A stretch of DNA of 64,000 nucleotides from Ophiobolus disseminans (GCA_010093685.1 MU006224.1:836476-900475); one strand, 5' to 3'; counted from the first letter of the stretch, positions 44,549 through 56,800 are shown. Numbers and translations are program-made. Notes: generated from the letters alone by a model not told the origin.

Positions 44549-45631
44549 TCATCCAACCTCAATGCGATGTTCTTGTCCTGGTGCAAGACTAACTACCTCC
44601 GTACGAGTGGGCTTCCGTCGCTTGCCGTCCTGACCCTCATCCAGCATTCTCTTGACCTCGTCCACAGCGAACTGTCCAATACGTGTCTGCTTCACAGCCC
44701 ATCCACGGTTGTCTTTGTCGGCGTCGTGCGCAGATATCCAGGCCCTCGCGTAGAGGTTTCTTGCAATCTCAAAACCGCCAGGTGACCCGGTTGATATATT
44801 TCCACCTAGCCACCACGGGTTCTCGACGCAATCGAAGGAGTGCAGCAGTGCTGTCAAGGGTAGAGCTGACTCTGACACAAGATGCGAGGTTGCATATGGT
44901 CGGATGGTCTCGTAAGACACTCCATGAGGCGAGTAGATGACGGATAGAGTCTTCTCACGATCGTTGTAGGGAGAAGGCACAATAGTTCGAGGTGACGAGG
45001 CTATCGTCATAGGCGAGCCTGGCGATGCAGGGGGACTCATTGGAAGATCCAGGTAGTGGCCAGGATTGAGCATTGAGAGTACGGTGCACGGTGGGCGATA
45101 GGTGATCCCAATGGCATGGTGCAGGGCCGTCACGTCTCTTTTGGCGGGTAGCCACGATACCGTCACCTCACCGCAGGTCCCTCGAGGCGTAGGCGGTGGT
45201 AAGACAATGCGATAAATGGATCTACAATCGCCCTCCACATACTTTGGTAGAGCATGAATGAACTCGGGACGAAAGTGGTTCCATGACTGGACCTTTTTCA
45301 CAGCAGCCGGCGTGGCCAGGATGGTCGACTCGCAGTCTTTGGGCAGCTGACGGAGTGTCTCTTCATGGCAATGATCCGGCTTGTGCTGTGAGATGAGGAT
45401 GAGATCGGGTTCGAGCTCGAGCTCGTTCAGATTAGATATGCATGGCTGGCTTTTCTGTTCCGAGATGGAGAAGACTGAGTTGAGGATGATCGACGGGCCC
45501 ACAATCCATGGGTCTACCAGTATCGTAAACGAACCAGGGAAGAGGCCGGGGGATGAGAGCGGGGCTACAGGAGGAGTGAAGATGAGGAGGAAAGAGGTGT
45601 CTCCGTTCAGCGATCTGATGGTCAAGGACAT
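44549..45631 (-). CDS. Metallo-beta-lactamase-fold protein, fungal family of unknown role
   Basis: Single-exon protein of 360 residues. The N-terminal half reads like an MBL-fold hydrolase: LNGDTSFLLIF, TILVDPWIVGP (second strand with the conserved Asp), then LILISQHKPDHCHEETLRQLP in the place of the metal-binding HxHxDH motif, followed by ILATPAAVKKVQSW. The C-terminal region has VIYSPHGVSYETIRPYA and ALLHSFDCVENPWWLGGNIS, which resemble blocks of fungal UlaG-like proteins. The first metal-ligand histidine appears displaced or absent, so catalytic activity is uncertain. Ends with a Lys/Arg-rich tail. ATG at 45631 is chosen; the codon two before it is GTG. Confidence 0.75.
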   Translation of the reverse strand: MSLTIRSLNGDTSFLLIFTPPVAPLSSPGLFPGSFTILVDPWIVGPSIILNSVFSISEQKSQPCISNLNELELEPDLILISQHKPDHCHEETLRQLPKDCESTILATPAAVKKVQSWNHFRPEFIHALPKYVEGDCRSIYRIVLPPPTPRGTCGEVTVSWLPAKRDVTALHHAIGITYRPPCTVLSMLNPGHYLDLPMSPPASPGSPMTIASSPRTIVPSPYNDREKTLSVIYSPHGVSYETIRPYATSHLVSESALPLTALLHSFDCVENPWWLGGNISTGSPGGFEIARNLYARAWISAHDADKDNRGWAVKQTRIGQFAVDEVKRMLDEGQDGKRRKPTRTEVVSLAPGQEHRIEVG

Positions 45632-46856
45632 GGCCACAAGCGCACGAAACGCAGCCTTGGAGGAGTTTGCAGCAGTGAGAAAGGCATGAGGGAGATTGCA
45701 GCATGTCGCCAGAAAGCAGGAACGTCAGCCGTCATCGCGGAGAGACACCTGGGCAGGACTTGTCGAGCGCCACAACGGGCATTCTGGAGCACTGGGGAAG
45801 GTTTTCGCGACACGGCATGTTGTGGCGACCCGGCGGACAGAAATAGCAAGTGCAGCCTGCCACGCCTGCCATCGCGACCGCTCCTTCCCTCAACATTTTG
45901 GAATTGACACTGGCTTTGGGAATTTCCGGCAGGACATATAATTCAACTGTTTACCCGTCTGAACGCGCCATGTCTCTCCACTCAATTCAAGCCGGACATC
46001 GTCGCATGTGAAACCAGATGGCACCCACCAATCACGGCCAGGAACTTGGGCCATCTCGGCAAGCCAGAGTTGTCATTTGCAGCCGCGATACCTCGCCGTC
46101 AACCCGACGCGCATTGCGACGACACGCATGAGGACTCTGGTCGAATGCGAAACTGAAACATCGTGTCCCTTGCACTTTACCCGTGGTACATGGGCGCACC
46201 ACTACCGACGACTACAGCAGTCGGCCACTCGACACCTTCCACAGCTCCGGTATGTTCAATCAGCGTGCAGTTTGTTGTCCAAGAAAGAGTTTTCGCGGCA
46301 ATCGCGGCCGCAGCTTGGATTCTTGCGATGATACGGGCAGTAGACCGTGAAGCGACAGCTATAGCTTAGCTTAGCTTCCCTGTTCGGTTCTTTCAGGCAC
46401 CGTTGGCGGCCAGTGAGGGCTCAGCTTTTGACAGCTGAGCTCAGAGCTCCAAGAAAGCTGAGCCGGTGGCGACAGAGGAATGGCATGGGAAGACGGGGTG
46501 GACGCTTTCCTCTCACCACTGTAGTCCGGGTTGCATGCCAATGCGTCTCGAATTGCATTTCGCATAGTCGAATTGACGTCTTTTGGGTTTCATCACGGTC
46601 GCTACTTGAAAGGAGACTGCTTTGTAACCCCGCGACCCCACCTTCACCTCGCACCTCCGTCCACCAGCGCCGCAGTTTCAAGCTTCACGAGCTCCATTGC
46701 CGGCTACACGGACCTCGCAGCGTACTGACGTTGTTTCTAGAGCTCTTCCGAAGCTTGACGGGCGTGTTTCACAGCTCCGCAGCTGCCATTGACGGCCAGA
46801 CATTCCGCTGCTCCCAGCCGACACCTCGCACGGTCTCGCCGAGCGTCCTCTGACCG
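45632..46856. other. Divergent intergenic region, about 1.2 kb
   Basis: Lies between the MBL-like gene and the zinc-module gene. It contains short overlapping frames on both strands without domains, and a nested inverted repeat at 46418-46464. Confidence 0.55.
46418..46464. repeat. Nested inverted repeat (possible hairpin)
   Basis: GGCTCAGCTTT (46418-46428) is perfectly complementary to AAAGCTGAGCC (46454-46464), and the loop contains its own palindrome, CTGAGCTCAG (about 46435-46444). It lies about 400 bp upstream of the zinc-module gene. Confidence 0.55.
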
Positions 46857-48387
46857 ATGCTGGCTATGCCACCGCGCGCGCCCTTGACCGGCTCCTTCGC
46901 AGTGAACGAAGAGAACAATGTCGTCGTCTGCCCCCTCCGCAACCACGACGGCTCGGCGTGCCGGAAGCGCTGCACAGGTGTAAGTCGAGTCGAGCTTGCT
47001 GGAGCTCCATCCACGTCATAGCCGGAGCATGCCAGCAGCAGCAGAATAGAGCTCACAAAGTCCAACAGGAAAAGCGCTATCGCTCCATGCAGGAGCACAT
47101 CCGACGCGCCCATGCCGAGCACTACATCCCGAAGCTCCCTGCCACCGAGGAGAGCTTCACGCTGATGATCAACACGCCGCCGCAAGAACGACCACCACCC
47201 CCACCCGCCGTGCCGAGCAGCTCAGCTGCACCACCAGGTGGGTTCACAGGCCTCCCCAACAGCGACGGGGACTGGCTGACACAATGGCAAGTGTATGGCG
47301 GCGCCGACTTCAGTCCCTTTGTTGAAGCGGACTACACCTCGAGTGCGCCTGCCGCAACTGCCGCAGCAGCCCTAGCTTCGTTGCACAACTACCGCGCAGA
47401 GTTCGACTGGGATTCGGATCCGGTAAGCAGCCGCACTGCATCTGCCCTGCATAGAGCCGCACGTTGACCATGATGCTGTAGGATGCCGCCTCGGAACAGG
47501 ACACCAAGGGCTACCGGCCTCGTGCACGCTTCGCACCCACCACGCTCGAGCAGCAATTCGCCCCGGAGGAACCATACTACACATCGACGTCGATACAGCG
47601 CGAGCTGCTGCCCTCTTCGCTGGCTCAATCGCCGCCCAGCCGCTCTACTACGCTGCCGCCAGCCCCGCGATCCATAAAGCCGAACAGACCCCGCAAGTCG
47701 TCGGTGGGACAGAATGCTCGGAAAGGAAAGCACGAGCGGACAAAGTCAAAGGACAACAGCCGGAGGATGAGCTACGACCGGAAGGCATACTCGGCTGAGC
47801 CACAAACAGCTGCTGCCTATCTAGGAAAGCGCTGGGAAGACCTGATTGATGCTGCGGCCTCGGCAACCGAGGAGGACAGCAGAGATCTCACGCCAGTCAG
47901 TATAGCCATGAATCCCAGTTAACTCCACTAACAGCAACAGGTCCCCCAGTCTCCACAGCACTCCCCACACATGAGCAACCGAACCTCCCTACCACCGTTC
48001 GCTGCCTCTCATTTCCAAAACTACACCGCGTCGCCGTTACAAAACACACTGACACCACCTCCGCCAGACCTGGGGGACTTGCAGCCCTTCCCTTCTGTTG
48101 AGTCTTCCATTGAGTCTGCGGTCTCTGGTCACGGCTTCCACATACCCTCTCAAGGCCTCTCTGACTCATCCCCTACCTTTCCATATCCCGTCCAGATCTA
48201 CTGCGCCGCCTGCCGGAAGCTCTCCGTGTTACGAGACAGTTATGCGTGTTCAGAGTGCATATGCGGCCTGTGTCAGGAATGTGTAGACGTCCTCGTTAGC
48301 GAGCATACTCGAGGCAGAGCTCCTCGATGTCCACGCTGTAATGCCATTGGAGGAAAGTTCAAGCCCTTTCAGCTGGACATTAGATGA
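46857..48387 (+). CDS. Two-zinc-module protein (N-terminal C2H2-like, C-terminal RING-like)
   Basis: Four phase-0 exons, 46857-46979, 47069-47422, 47482-47895 and 47941-48387, give 445 residues. The N-terminus carries VVCPLRNHDGSACRKRCTG|EKRYRSMQEHIRRAHAEHYIPKLPATEESF, a C2H2-like zinc finger (C-x8-C ... H-x4-H) assembled across intron 1. The same block occurs in conserved fungal proteins of unknown role. The middle is disordered, with a basic KSSVGQNARKGKHERTKSKD patch and RWEDLIDAAASATEED. The C-terminus IYCAACRKLSVLRDSYACSECICGLCQECVDVLVSEHTRGRAPRCPRC has paired CxxC motifs like a RING or treble-clef finger. A nuclear regulator or ubiquitin-type function is plausible, but neither is shown. 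A second ATG lies nine bases downstream. Confidence 0.78.
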
Positions 48388-50194
48388 GTCGACCGATATT
48401 TCTTGTTCTATATCTTTTTAATCATTTACCGACGCTGGAGAATCATGTTAGTAGTACGATGGCGCTTAGTCGCGGCTTGCTCTTAGACATGGCCATCTCT
48501 GCGGGGCAGACAGCTTTGGCATCACTTCACATTGGCGTTGCATAGACCACGGAGAGGCTTCGGCGTTACTTGATCTTCCAACGAACCCTTAAAAGGTTCA
48601 CTACACTCTATGAGGAGTGCGCATCTCTACGCAGACATCATTCAGCGAATAAAGGACATTGGAAGGCGGCTTCACGCTACCATTTTACCAACATCATCAC
48701 TTTCCGCTACTACTCACCGACGTGACCCGAAAGACTCTGCCTAGTCTTTGCATAAGCCGTGCATGCTGTCTTCGGACGGTTGATGGCGTTTGGCAAGTCG
48801 CCCATCGGACAGCTTCGGAAGCAAAACATGCGGTGAGCGAACCACAGTTCCTCGACATGCCGTTGTGCCATGTCGACGCTGTTCTCCTCGGATACTCAGG
48901 TACGGGAACAACACCAATCACCACAGAATCTCATCGCGACCTCATTTCCGCAGCAAAGTCTAGATGAGGGCAACACCGCATTGCAGTGGAGTTTCAGCAC
49001 GAGCTTCAAGAGCGAGAACGTCCCCGGCCCACAAACGACACGTCTATTTTCGTGTAGTTGTTGCTGCAGGGCTTGAAGCGAAGTGGGTATTCACCAGTTT
49101 CGGTCCCAGCAAGGGCCTGAACAACGTCCGAGGGGCCGCGGAACGGAGAGCGTTCCGATCGTTTGCGATGTGGTGCATTTTGATTTTCGGACTTGGGCTG
49201 TCGATCTGAACTCGGTCCAGAGTCTGGAATTGTACTGTCAGATGCGAAGACAGGCAAAAGATGCGCATGTCCAAGATGCGATGTACGGCAGGTCGAAAAG
49301 GGTCGTCGTGTGACGACCTACGTAAGTGGCTCGAAACGCATGGCAGCCACCGTCTCGCTTCCGAGCCTCTTCGTGACCAGGCAATATCTGCAACACACCC
49401 AATCGCTGCAAGTCGTTATATAGACACAGCGACAGGCGGAAAGCAGGAACTTAGACGAGCACGAATCGGCAAAAAGGTGACTGGCGGTGTGGTGTGTTTA
49501 CCCAACCATTATTCCCTACCGAGGGACGATATGTCACGGTGCGGTTGGGTCCGCTACCGCACGGCTCGGTCTACGAATGTCAAACTACGGAACGGAGTGA
49601 ACAGCGCAAGCGCACTTTTTCTTCCCCGCCGAGTTTTCCTCGAGCCCCCTCGAGTTTATTTACCCAAGGTATAGTGAAAAAGGAGTGAAATGTCTACCTG
49701 GCCGAAACTCGGTTTCCCGTCGGTGAACTTTGCTGCAAATCAAGTCTCGTGAGGCCGCCACACTTACCCCAGCAAAAGCACATCACATCACAAGACTCGT
49801 CGTGGCTCACTCGAATCACCGTTTTGACTCACGCTTCCCCCTGCCCGCGAGCACATGCCCGCAGCGTTGTTCCTGGCGGAGCGATCTGCATACTAGCGCA
49901 GGGCTGCCCATGACGCGACCCACATTGTTCTGGACATGCCGTGCATGAGGGGCGTTTTTGGTCGTTTGGGGCTACTGCGCGTGTGTATTGGATGGGTGCA
50001 TGGGTTGATGTGGAGGGGCTATGTTGGTATGTGTAGGTACGTCGTATGGGGTATAAGGGAAAGGTCGTGTGCTCCTTTTGTTTAGAGATCTTGTGAATAC
50101 TACGTTCGTTTGTTTGTTGTTGCATTCGCTATACACCATATATTGAAATTCAGATTAGTTTGTAGAACGACTATCACGACTACACAACGTTAAG
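48388..50194. other. Intergenic, about 1.8 kb
   Basis: Several short overlapping frames (48659-48967, 48964-49313, 49261-49674), none with a recognisable domain or consistent splice path. Nothing supported. Confidence 0.5.
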
Positions 50195-50473
50195 ATGCCT
50201 ATCCTCCGCGCCCTAACCACCAAAATCAAAACTGCCATCTCGCCCTCGTCGTCGCCGACTACATCGCCTACTTCATCCACATCCACGACATCCGGCTTCG
50301 AAGTCATCAGCGGCAGAAGAGAAGGCGGCTTCACAGTGAAACGCGCCGAAACAAACCCAGCCGTAGACACGTACGCGGTGGGCAACTCGTCGCAGGAGAG
50401 CGTCGAGTGGGCGCAGAAAAAGCAACGCAGGCTGAGTCGCTTCAGGGAGGAGTTGGGCGTGGGTGCGGAGTAG
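50195..50473 (+). CDS. Small hypothetical protein, 92 residues
   Basis: The frame MPILRALTTKIKTAISPSSS... has a basic N-terminal helix, a Ser/Thr-rich linker, then a less biased second half (SGFEVISGRREGGFTVKRAETNPAVDTYAVGN and SVEWAQKKQRRLSRFREELG). That composition looks more like a real small protein than a shadow frame. No signal peptide, membrane segment or known domain. Convergent with the GRASP gene, whose stop codon is about 115 bp away. Existence needs transcript support. Confidence 0.45.
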   Translation: MPILRALTTKIKTAISPSSSPTTSPTSSTSTTSGFEVISGRREGGFTVKRAETNPAVDTYAVGNSSQESVEWAQKKQRRLSRFREELGVGAE

Positions 50474-50587
50474 ATGGGGTTGAATGGGTATGTTTCATCT
50501 CCGTCTATTTGCTTGTGGACGCGGTGCTAACCATGGCCAGTAATAGCTATCTGAAGCAAAGCACATTCATGCTCCGCGATGTAACAT

Positions 50588-51910
50588 TTACGCCTCGGTG
50601 TCCGACGCCTGCACCGGCGTGCCAGTCTTACTCGGCGGGCCCCGCGGCGGGCCTGCTTTCGGCGGCGGCGGCACAGCGCCGGTCTTAGACTTGGGCGCGT
50701 TATCTTCCTGTGCGCTCTTCTCCTCGCCTTCCTTGAAGTAGTCGTCCAAGCCGCCTCCACCTGCTGGACTCGCGACGTGATGCGCGCGACCTTTCTTCCT
50801 GGGCGGCGCATTGCCCTGCGGCGGGGGCGGGGAGCGAGACGGCAGCGCCATATTCGCGGGGACGAAGAGTTCAGACGGCGCGCTTGCGTCAAGAGCTTGT
50901 TTCTCATCCAAGTCCGCACCCGCATTGTCGCTCGAGAACAGCGTCTCGCCCGGTCCCTGCACCGGCTCCTCCAGCCCCGCCGGAATGCGATGCAGCGCTC
51001 CGAACCCGAGTACACAGCCCAGCGCGCCCTCGCCGCCCCAGCCGCGACTCGGGGTAATAGTGACGGGGCGCGTGACGTTGTACTCGTGGTTGTACACGAT
51101 GAGGCGCAACGGCCTATTCAGGAAGTCTTCGACGAGTTCGCCGAGCCCGGATTCGCCGCGTACGAGGCCTTCGGGCGAGCCGATCACGTAGTCGCCGTAG
51201 GGGAGCAGGCCGGCGACGTCGGCAGGCGAGTTGGGGGCGACGTCCAGGATGTGCCATACGTCTTCGGCGAGGGTGAGGGGGGACCATTGGAGCGAGAGGG
51301 AGAGGACGGGGTTGGTGGGGATGGAGATGTAGACTTCGCGGATCTTTTGGCCCTGGGGGAGGGTTAGGGATTTGATCCGAGACGTAGGATATTACAATGG
51401 AGATGGAAATTGTTGAATCGTTGTGTTCTCTTCGCTTGCAAAGTTTGACGATTTGTGAGGTGAACTGAAAGGAGATATACTGAGGACGTCCACGAAAAGA
51501 CAAACGTGATTCGTGTGACTGAAAGCATATAACGCGTGATAAAATGCATAAAAGCAACGACATAACATATTGTAGAAAATGCCTACCTTTGCACAAAATA
51601 CACCCAAACTGATAGTCTGCCCAGCACAATTCCTGACCTCAGTCGCAAACAGGCTCGGATCAGGATTATCCTACACCCGTTAGCACATCTCCCGAACACC
51701 ACAAACAATCTCTTCCTCTTCCACTCTACTCACAATAGTCCGCCCATTAATTCCAATAATGAAATCAAACCACGGCTCCAGCGGCAGATCCGGATTCCCA
51801 TTCCGCAGCACCTGGAAGCCGTACGCGCCGTTGACAGAGGATTGCGGCTCGTCGATGGGCGCGGCGTCGAGGCGCGATATGAAGCGGTTTAAGGTGCCGA
51901 AGAGACTCAT
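50588..51910 (-). CDS. GRH1: GRASP55/65-family Golgi protein (Grh1-like)
   Basis: Exons are 51734-51910, 51587-51670 and 50588-51352, giving 341 residues. GRASP proteins act at early Golgi/ER exit sites in cargo transport and unconventional secretion. Two tandem PDZ-like domains form the GRASP region. The first: GAYGFQVLRNGNPDLPLEPWFDFIIGINGRTI|DNPDPSLFATEVRNCAGQTISLGVF. The second: GQKIREVYISIP, LQWSPLTLAEDVWHILDVAPNSPADVAGLLPYGDYVIGSPEG, LIVYNHEYNVTRPVTITPSRGWGGEGALGCVLGFG and LHRIP. The C-terminal third is disordered Pro/Gly/Lys-rich. The N-terminus is SLFGTLNRFISRLD with no Gly2, so it would not be myristoylated and may anchor by an amphipathic helix, as in yeast. Intron 2 is long (234 nt). 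Divergent from TGS1. Confidence 0.93.
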
Positions 51911-52302
51911 GATGGGGGTGTTTAGAGGAGGAGATGCGATGGAGGTTGTGGTGATGGTGGTGGTTCAAGGGACATGTGGAGTTTTGGGAATGGGGTGGTC
52001 AATGCGGGTGCGCTAGTGTGGACGGTTTTGAGGCTCAAAACGTGGCTCGAGAAGGAACGATCGACTTTGCGATTTTTTTCGAACTGGGTTCTTCGATTCA
52101 CGGGTTAGGGTGATTCGGTGTTACTCGTTGAGAATTGCACGAGGTTGTCGCGCTTGATTTGCACTAGTTTTTAGGCGATCTAGTGCACCTGGAAGTTTGC
52201 CTTTCGACGCGTGCATACACTGTTTGCTCAACCTCCCTCTTGTCTCGAGTAGAAGGGCTTCAAAGAACCCTATAATCTCCAAAAGCTTGGACGGCTAGCG
52301 GA
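51911..52302. promoter_or_regulatory. Divergent promoter region between the GRASP and TGS1 genes
   Basis: 392 bp between the two start codons, so both promoters lie here. No clear TATA box. Confidence 0.5.
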
Positions 52303-53230
52303 ATGGCCAATATGTCCTCAAAACCAGATGAAAAGGGCATCAACCAGTGGCTGCATGTGGACCAGTTTCCAGAGAACCTTAAGAAGTATGCCAACTGCCA
52401 GAACTTGTTCAAGATATGACTAACAAGACCTAAGATACTGGTTCCAGCGCTTCAAGATCTGGGAACAATATGACAAAGGCATTTGGATGACCGAAGATGC
52501 TTGGTTCGGTGTTACCCCAGAGCCCATCGCAAAGTGCATGACACAAGATCCTCATCATGACTACAGCTAACACTATCAAGTAAGATCGCAGCCCACATCG
52601 CAGAGTCAGCGCCGAAAGAGAAGACGATCATAGTCGATGCATTCGCTGGCGTGGGTGGAAATGCCATCGCCCTAGCACGCTCAGGTCGCTGGGATAGCGT
52701 CTTCGCCATCGAGAAAGACGCCAAAACATTGAAATGCGCCAAGCACAACGCTGAGATCTACGGCGTGTCGAGCAAGATCTTCTGGCTGAATGCAGACTGC
52801 TTTGAAGCGGTCAACAGGTTCGCAGGCAACAAGAACGTCGTCATCTTTGCGAGCCCGCCGTGGGGTGGTGAGTACTACCACATCTTATTCCTATGTGCGT
52901 GCTGACAAGCATAGGCACGGAATATGGCGTCGACAACGTCTTCGACCTCACCAATATGGAGCCTTACAACCTCGACAAGCTATATAAGAGCTTCACAAAG
53001 TACAGCAACGAAGTTGTGCTCTACCTCCCACGCAACTCAGACCTCAATCAGATCGCGCGGTATGGGCAGGAGGGGAAGAAGCTTGAGGTGGCTCATTATG
53101 CTATTATGGGTGCTAGCAAGGTGAGTTGTATCTTGGAGAACGCAAAAATTGAGAAGGTCATTGACTTACATAGGCTCTGTGTGTGTACTTTGGAGACTTC
53201 AAGTTCGATGAGGAGGCGCAGGAGCCATGA
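52303..53230 (+). CDS. TGS1: Trimethylguanosine synthase (Tgs1)
   Basis: Exons are 52303-52385, 52435-52533, 52581-52867, 52915-53120 and 53174-53230, giving 243 residues, essentially the catalytic domain. Tgs1 dimethylates the m7G cap of snRNAs and snoRNAs to m2,2,7G with SAM. Conserved parts: KYWFQRFKIWEQYDKGIWMTEDAWFGVTPEPIA; SAM motif I IIVDAFAGVGGNAIALA; VFAIEKDAKTLKCAKHNAEIYGV; and the catalytic motif IV FASPPWG|GTEYG, split by intron 3, whose Trp stacks on the m7G base. The end is ALCVYFGDFKFDEE. The exon 2/3 junction is least certain: donor GTGCAT with acceptor CAAG gives PEPIANKIAAHIAE. A second ATG lies nine bases downstream. Confidence 0.93.
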
Positions 53231-53899
53231 GATGATGAGAGGGCAAGAGCAAGGGCGCTCGTTTGCTGCACATGACCGTAGCAAAACGCGTTGATTGCAA
53301 GAGGCTCATTTAATGCTGAAGAACACACGGGGGCAAGCATGTCTTTCGAGGTTTACACACGCGCTGTAGTCTCATGGAATTACATCTGCATGGTGCTGCA
53401 GATATGTAATCGCATTTAAGGATGTCTGGGCGATGCAAGGGGTGTCATATACAGTGGCACACAGATGCAGACTACTTGGGCACTTCAGGTTAGATAGATC
53501 ATAGCCCACAAGCATAAAAAGATGCTGACCATGGAACAAAGCCCCTCCTACATTGTGATGGTACATGATTGGCTAGAACGTTCGACATGGCCCGTGCGCG
53601 ACCGCGATCGTGAGGCAACCTCCGCCTCTATCACCTTTACATGACAAACCGCGCAAGCGGGTATCATCACACCGCGACCCCTCCGCCTCTAACCTGCCGA
53701 CGAAACACATTCCGATAACGTCTTCGCCACTATATAACGATTTCGACCCTCCCGTAGTAGAGCGCCGACCGCGGCAGCAGGGTGAATGACGGAACGCTCG
53801 TCGCGACTGATTCACCCAACCGGCAGCGCGCACAGGCAGCCCTCGCCGATATAACTACGCGCGTCCCCTCGGCCTTCAACTTTATCGTCAACCTGCCGC
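53231..53899. other. Intergenic between TGS1 and TAF1
   Basis: 669 bp; the TAF1 promoter and 5' UTR occupy the right side. No gene recognised; minus-strand frames lack domains. Confidence 0.6.
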
Positions 53900-56800
53900 A
53901 TGCCGCACGCGACCATGAGCAGCTACAACCCCCCGAACACGGGCGCGCCCGCCGAGGATGACCTCGAGTCCTTTCTCGGCAACATGCAGAATGCGCCTGT
54001 AGAGGGCGGAGGCAGCATGCTTGACCTCCTGGCTTCTCGTGATCTGGAGCCGGGAGAGAAGGCCGACGACGCCGAGGACTTCATGGACATTGGCAGCGAC
54101 GATCTGCCCGAGGAAGAAGAGCCCGACTCCGCTAGCGGCGATGACGACGGATTCAACATGGAAAGTCTCCAGGCTTATGGCACTGATGCAGCCAAGGAGC
54201 CTGCCGACGCGGACGCAGACGGAGCCTGGGAGAACCGCGATTTGGACGATCTTTTCGAGGACGCGTTGAACGAGGACAATCCGCTCACTTCGGTTGAAGG
54301 CTCGAATGGCGCGGGACTACCTGCTTCGGGCGGTGCCAGTGACGGCCAGGAACAGCCAGGTTTCCGCGACGTCGCATATAATCCACCTCAGCCAAGCGAC
54401 GATGAAGAAGACAATGCCGACTATCGCGAGCAGATGCGGCTTTTTCAGTTGGCCGGCAAGAAGGGCGTGGATGATGAGGTTACGAAGACATCTCCTGAAG
54501 AGTTCGAGAAGATCTGGCCCAACTTCGAGGCGAACCAGCCTCCTCGCTTCTTCAGCTTGATCCCCCGAAAGCGCGCCTACTACATCCCCAAGGTTCCGCA
54601 AAAGGCGCCCAAGCTCATGGTCCTGTCCAAAGTCAGCTTGGAGATCGCCACCGACCAGGAGAAGAGCTTCCGACTGCCCGCTACGGCTCCTGCGAAGAAT
54701 GCGCGACAAGAGGAAGAGCAGGGTGGGCTCATATACATTACGAACGATGCTGAGGAACTTCGTCAGACAGATGAGCAGTTAGATCTAGACAACTTCGACA
54801 CATTCGACGACCGCGAGAGGATCGGCAACGTGTCTTGGAACGATCTCATGATTGCCTGCGAGGATTGGGACGTTGCAGATGCTGCGAGCGATACCACCAT
54901 TTCAGATGACAATGGCGCTCCAATCACGCCGCCAGACAGCAACTCGAGTTATCGCAACGACGAGTTTCCAAGCCCCGTACCTAACAAGAAACGGCGTCTT
55001 GGAACTCGCGAGGAGCCGACTTCGTTTTCCGTCTACGACCACATGGATCTGCCCACCTGGGACGACCCAGAGCTGGAGACGGCCCGGCTGTCGAAGAAGA
55101 TCTTGCTCGATATGAACGATCCACATCTCCTTCTCGACGTCCAACAACCAAGCGCCGAGCCACAGAAGCCTCGCACTGGTCTCGGCCTCAAGCGTGACAA
55201 CCGCGGTAGTCTCGCTAACCCCATGTTCAAACGGTACAACATCTCCAATGATGAAGCGTACGATGCGCTCAAGGAGAGTAGCACTCAAAAGGTCCGCAGC
55301 ACCATTGGTCACATGAACGTCGAGCACAGCTTGCCCGCCCTGAAGCTGCAATTTCCCTTTTATAAAGTGGCCCTGTCGGATCGCGAGCTGCGGTCATTCC
55401 ATCGTCCTACCATCCACTTCAAGAGTGGCGAGCGAGCTTTTGTCTCCACGCTGAAGTCCATCAAGCGAAAGCACAAGAAGAACCTTAAGCCCTCCGAGGC
55501 TTTTGCCACAGCGGAAGATCTCAATGTTGGCGACAACTCTGACCTGCTGCTCGCCGAGTACTCTGAAGAGTACCCGACGACGCTGTCTAACTTCGGCATG
55601 GGTGTCAAAATTCTCAACTACTACCGCCGAAAGGACAACGAGGATACTGCGCGCCCCAAGCGAGATGACGGTATTGGCGAGACTTCCGTACTTCTTCCAC
55701 AGGACAAGAGTCCTTTCTCGCTGTTTGGACAGGTCGAGCCTGGTCAGGAGGTCTTGACAATGCATAATGCCATGTATCGTGCGCCTGTCTTCAAGCACAA
55801 CCCTGCGGCGACCGACTTCCTTGTTAGCCGTAGTCACACTGGAGTTAATGGCTCCAAGTACTACATGCGCAACATCCCCAACCTCCTTGTCGTGGGTCAA
55901 CAGTTCCCATCAGTGGAGGTTCCCGGTACGCACGCTCGCAAGGTGACAGAGGCATCGAAGAAGCGTCTCAAGATGTTGGCCTTCCGTTTGTACAGACGTG
56001 GTAGAGAACGTGGTCATCGCCAGCCCTGGGTCAGCAATGAAATGATCAAGGCGCATTTGCCTGGTACCGAGATTGCTCAAAATCGATCGCGCATGCGAGA
56101 GATTATGAAGTATCAGAAGGACATCGGCACGTGGGAGCCGATGCCCGGCGAGACCATTCCTGAAGAGCCTATTTTGCGCACATGGATCAAGCCCGAGGAT
56201 GTGTGTTTGATTGACTCGATGCATGCCGGCGACAAGCAGCTCCAGGACGCCGGCATCAAGTCGAACGAGATCAAGGATGATGAGGAGGAGCAGGACGGTG
56301 AGAACATGGATCTTAAATTGGCTCCGTGGAACACCACCAAGAACTTCCTGAACGCCTGCGCTGGGAAGGCTATGCTTGAGCTTCATGGTGACGGTGACCC
56401 CACTGGTCAGGGTCTAGGCTTCAGCTTCATCAAGGTCTCGATGAAGGGTGGTTTCCGCGACGTTGGCGAGAGTGCTGCTGACCGCGTCGATGCTAAGAAA
56501 TTGAAGGAGCTTGGTGGCCACAGTTACAACGTTCAGCGACAACAGTCGATGTACGAAAATGCGATTAAGCGAATCTGGAATAAGCAGAAGGATTCTCTTT
56601 CGGCTGCCAACCCTCCTTCTGAGGTCGAGGACGACGTCGATTCTACAGTCGTCGCCCGTAATGCTGCTGCTCGACAACGCTCGGAAGTCGGCACTCCGGC
56701 CCTCATGCGTGCCGAAGAGGATACCATGTCTCAATTCTCACGCAACAGCGGCGCCGACTCTCGTGGCAAGAAACTGCGCATCACTCGCACCGTCAAGAAC

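Noticed and set aside
48659..49674. Chain of small plus-strand frames
   Set aside because: No shared splice phase, no domain, and poor codon character; left as intergenic.
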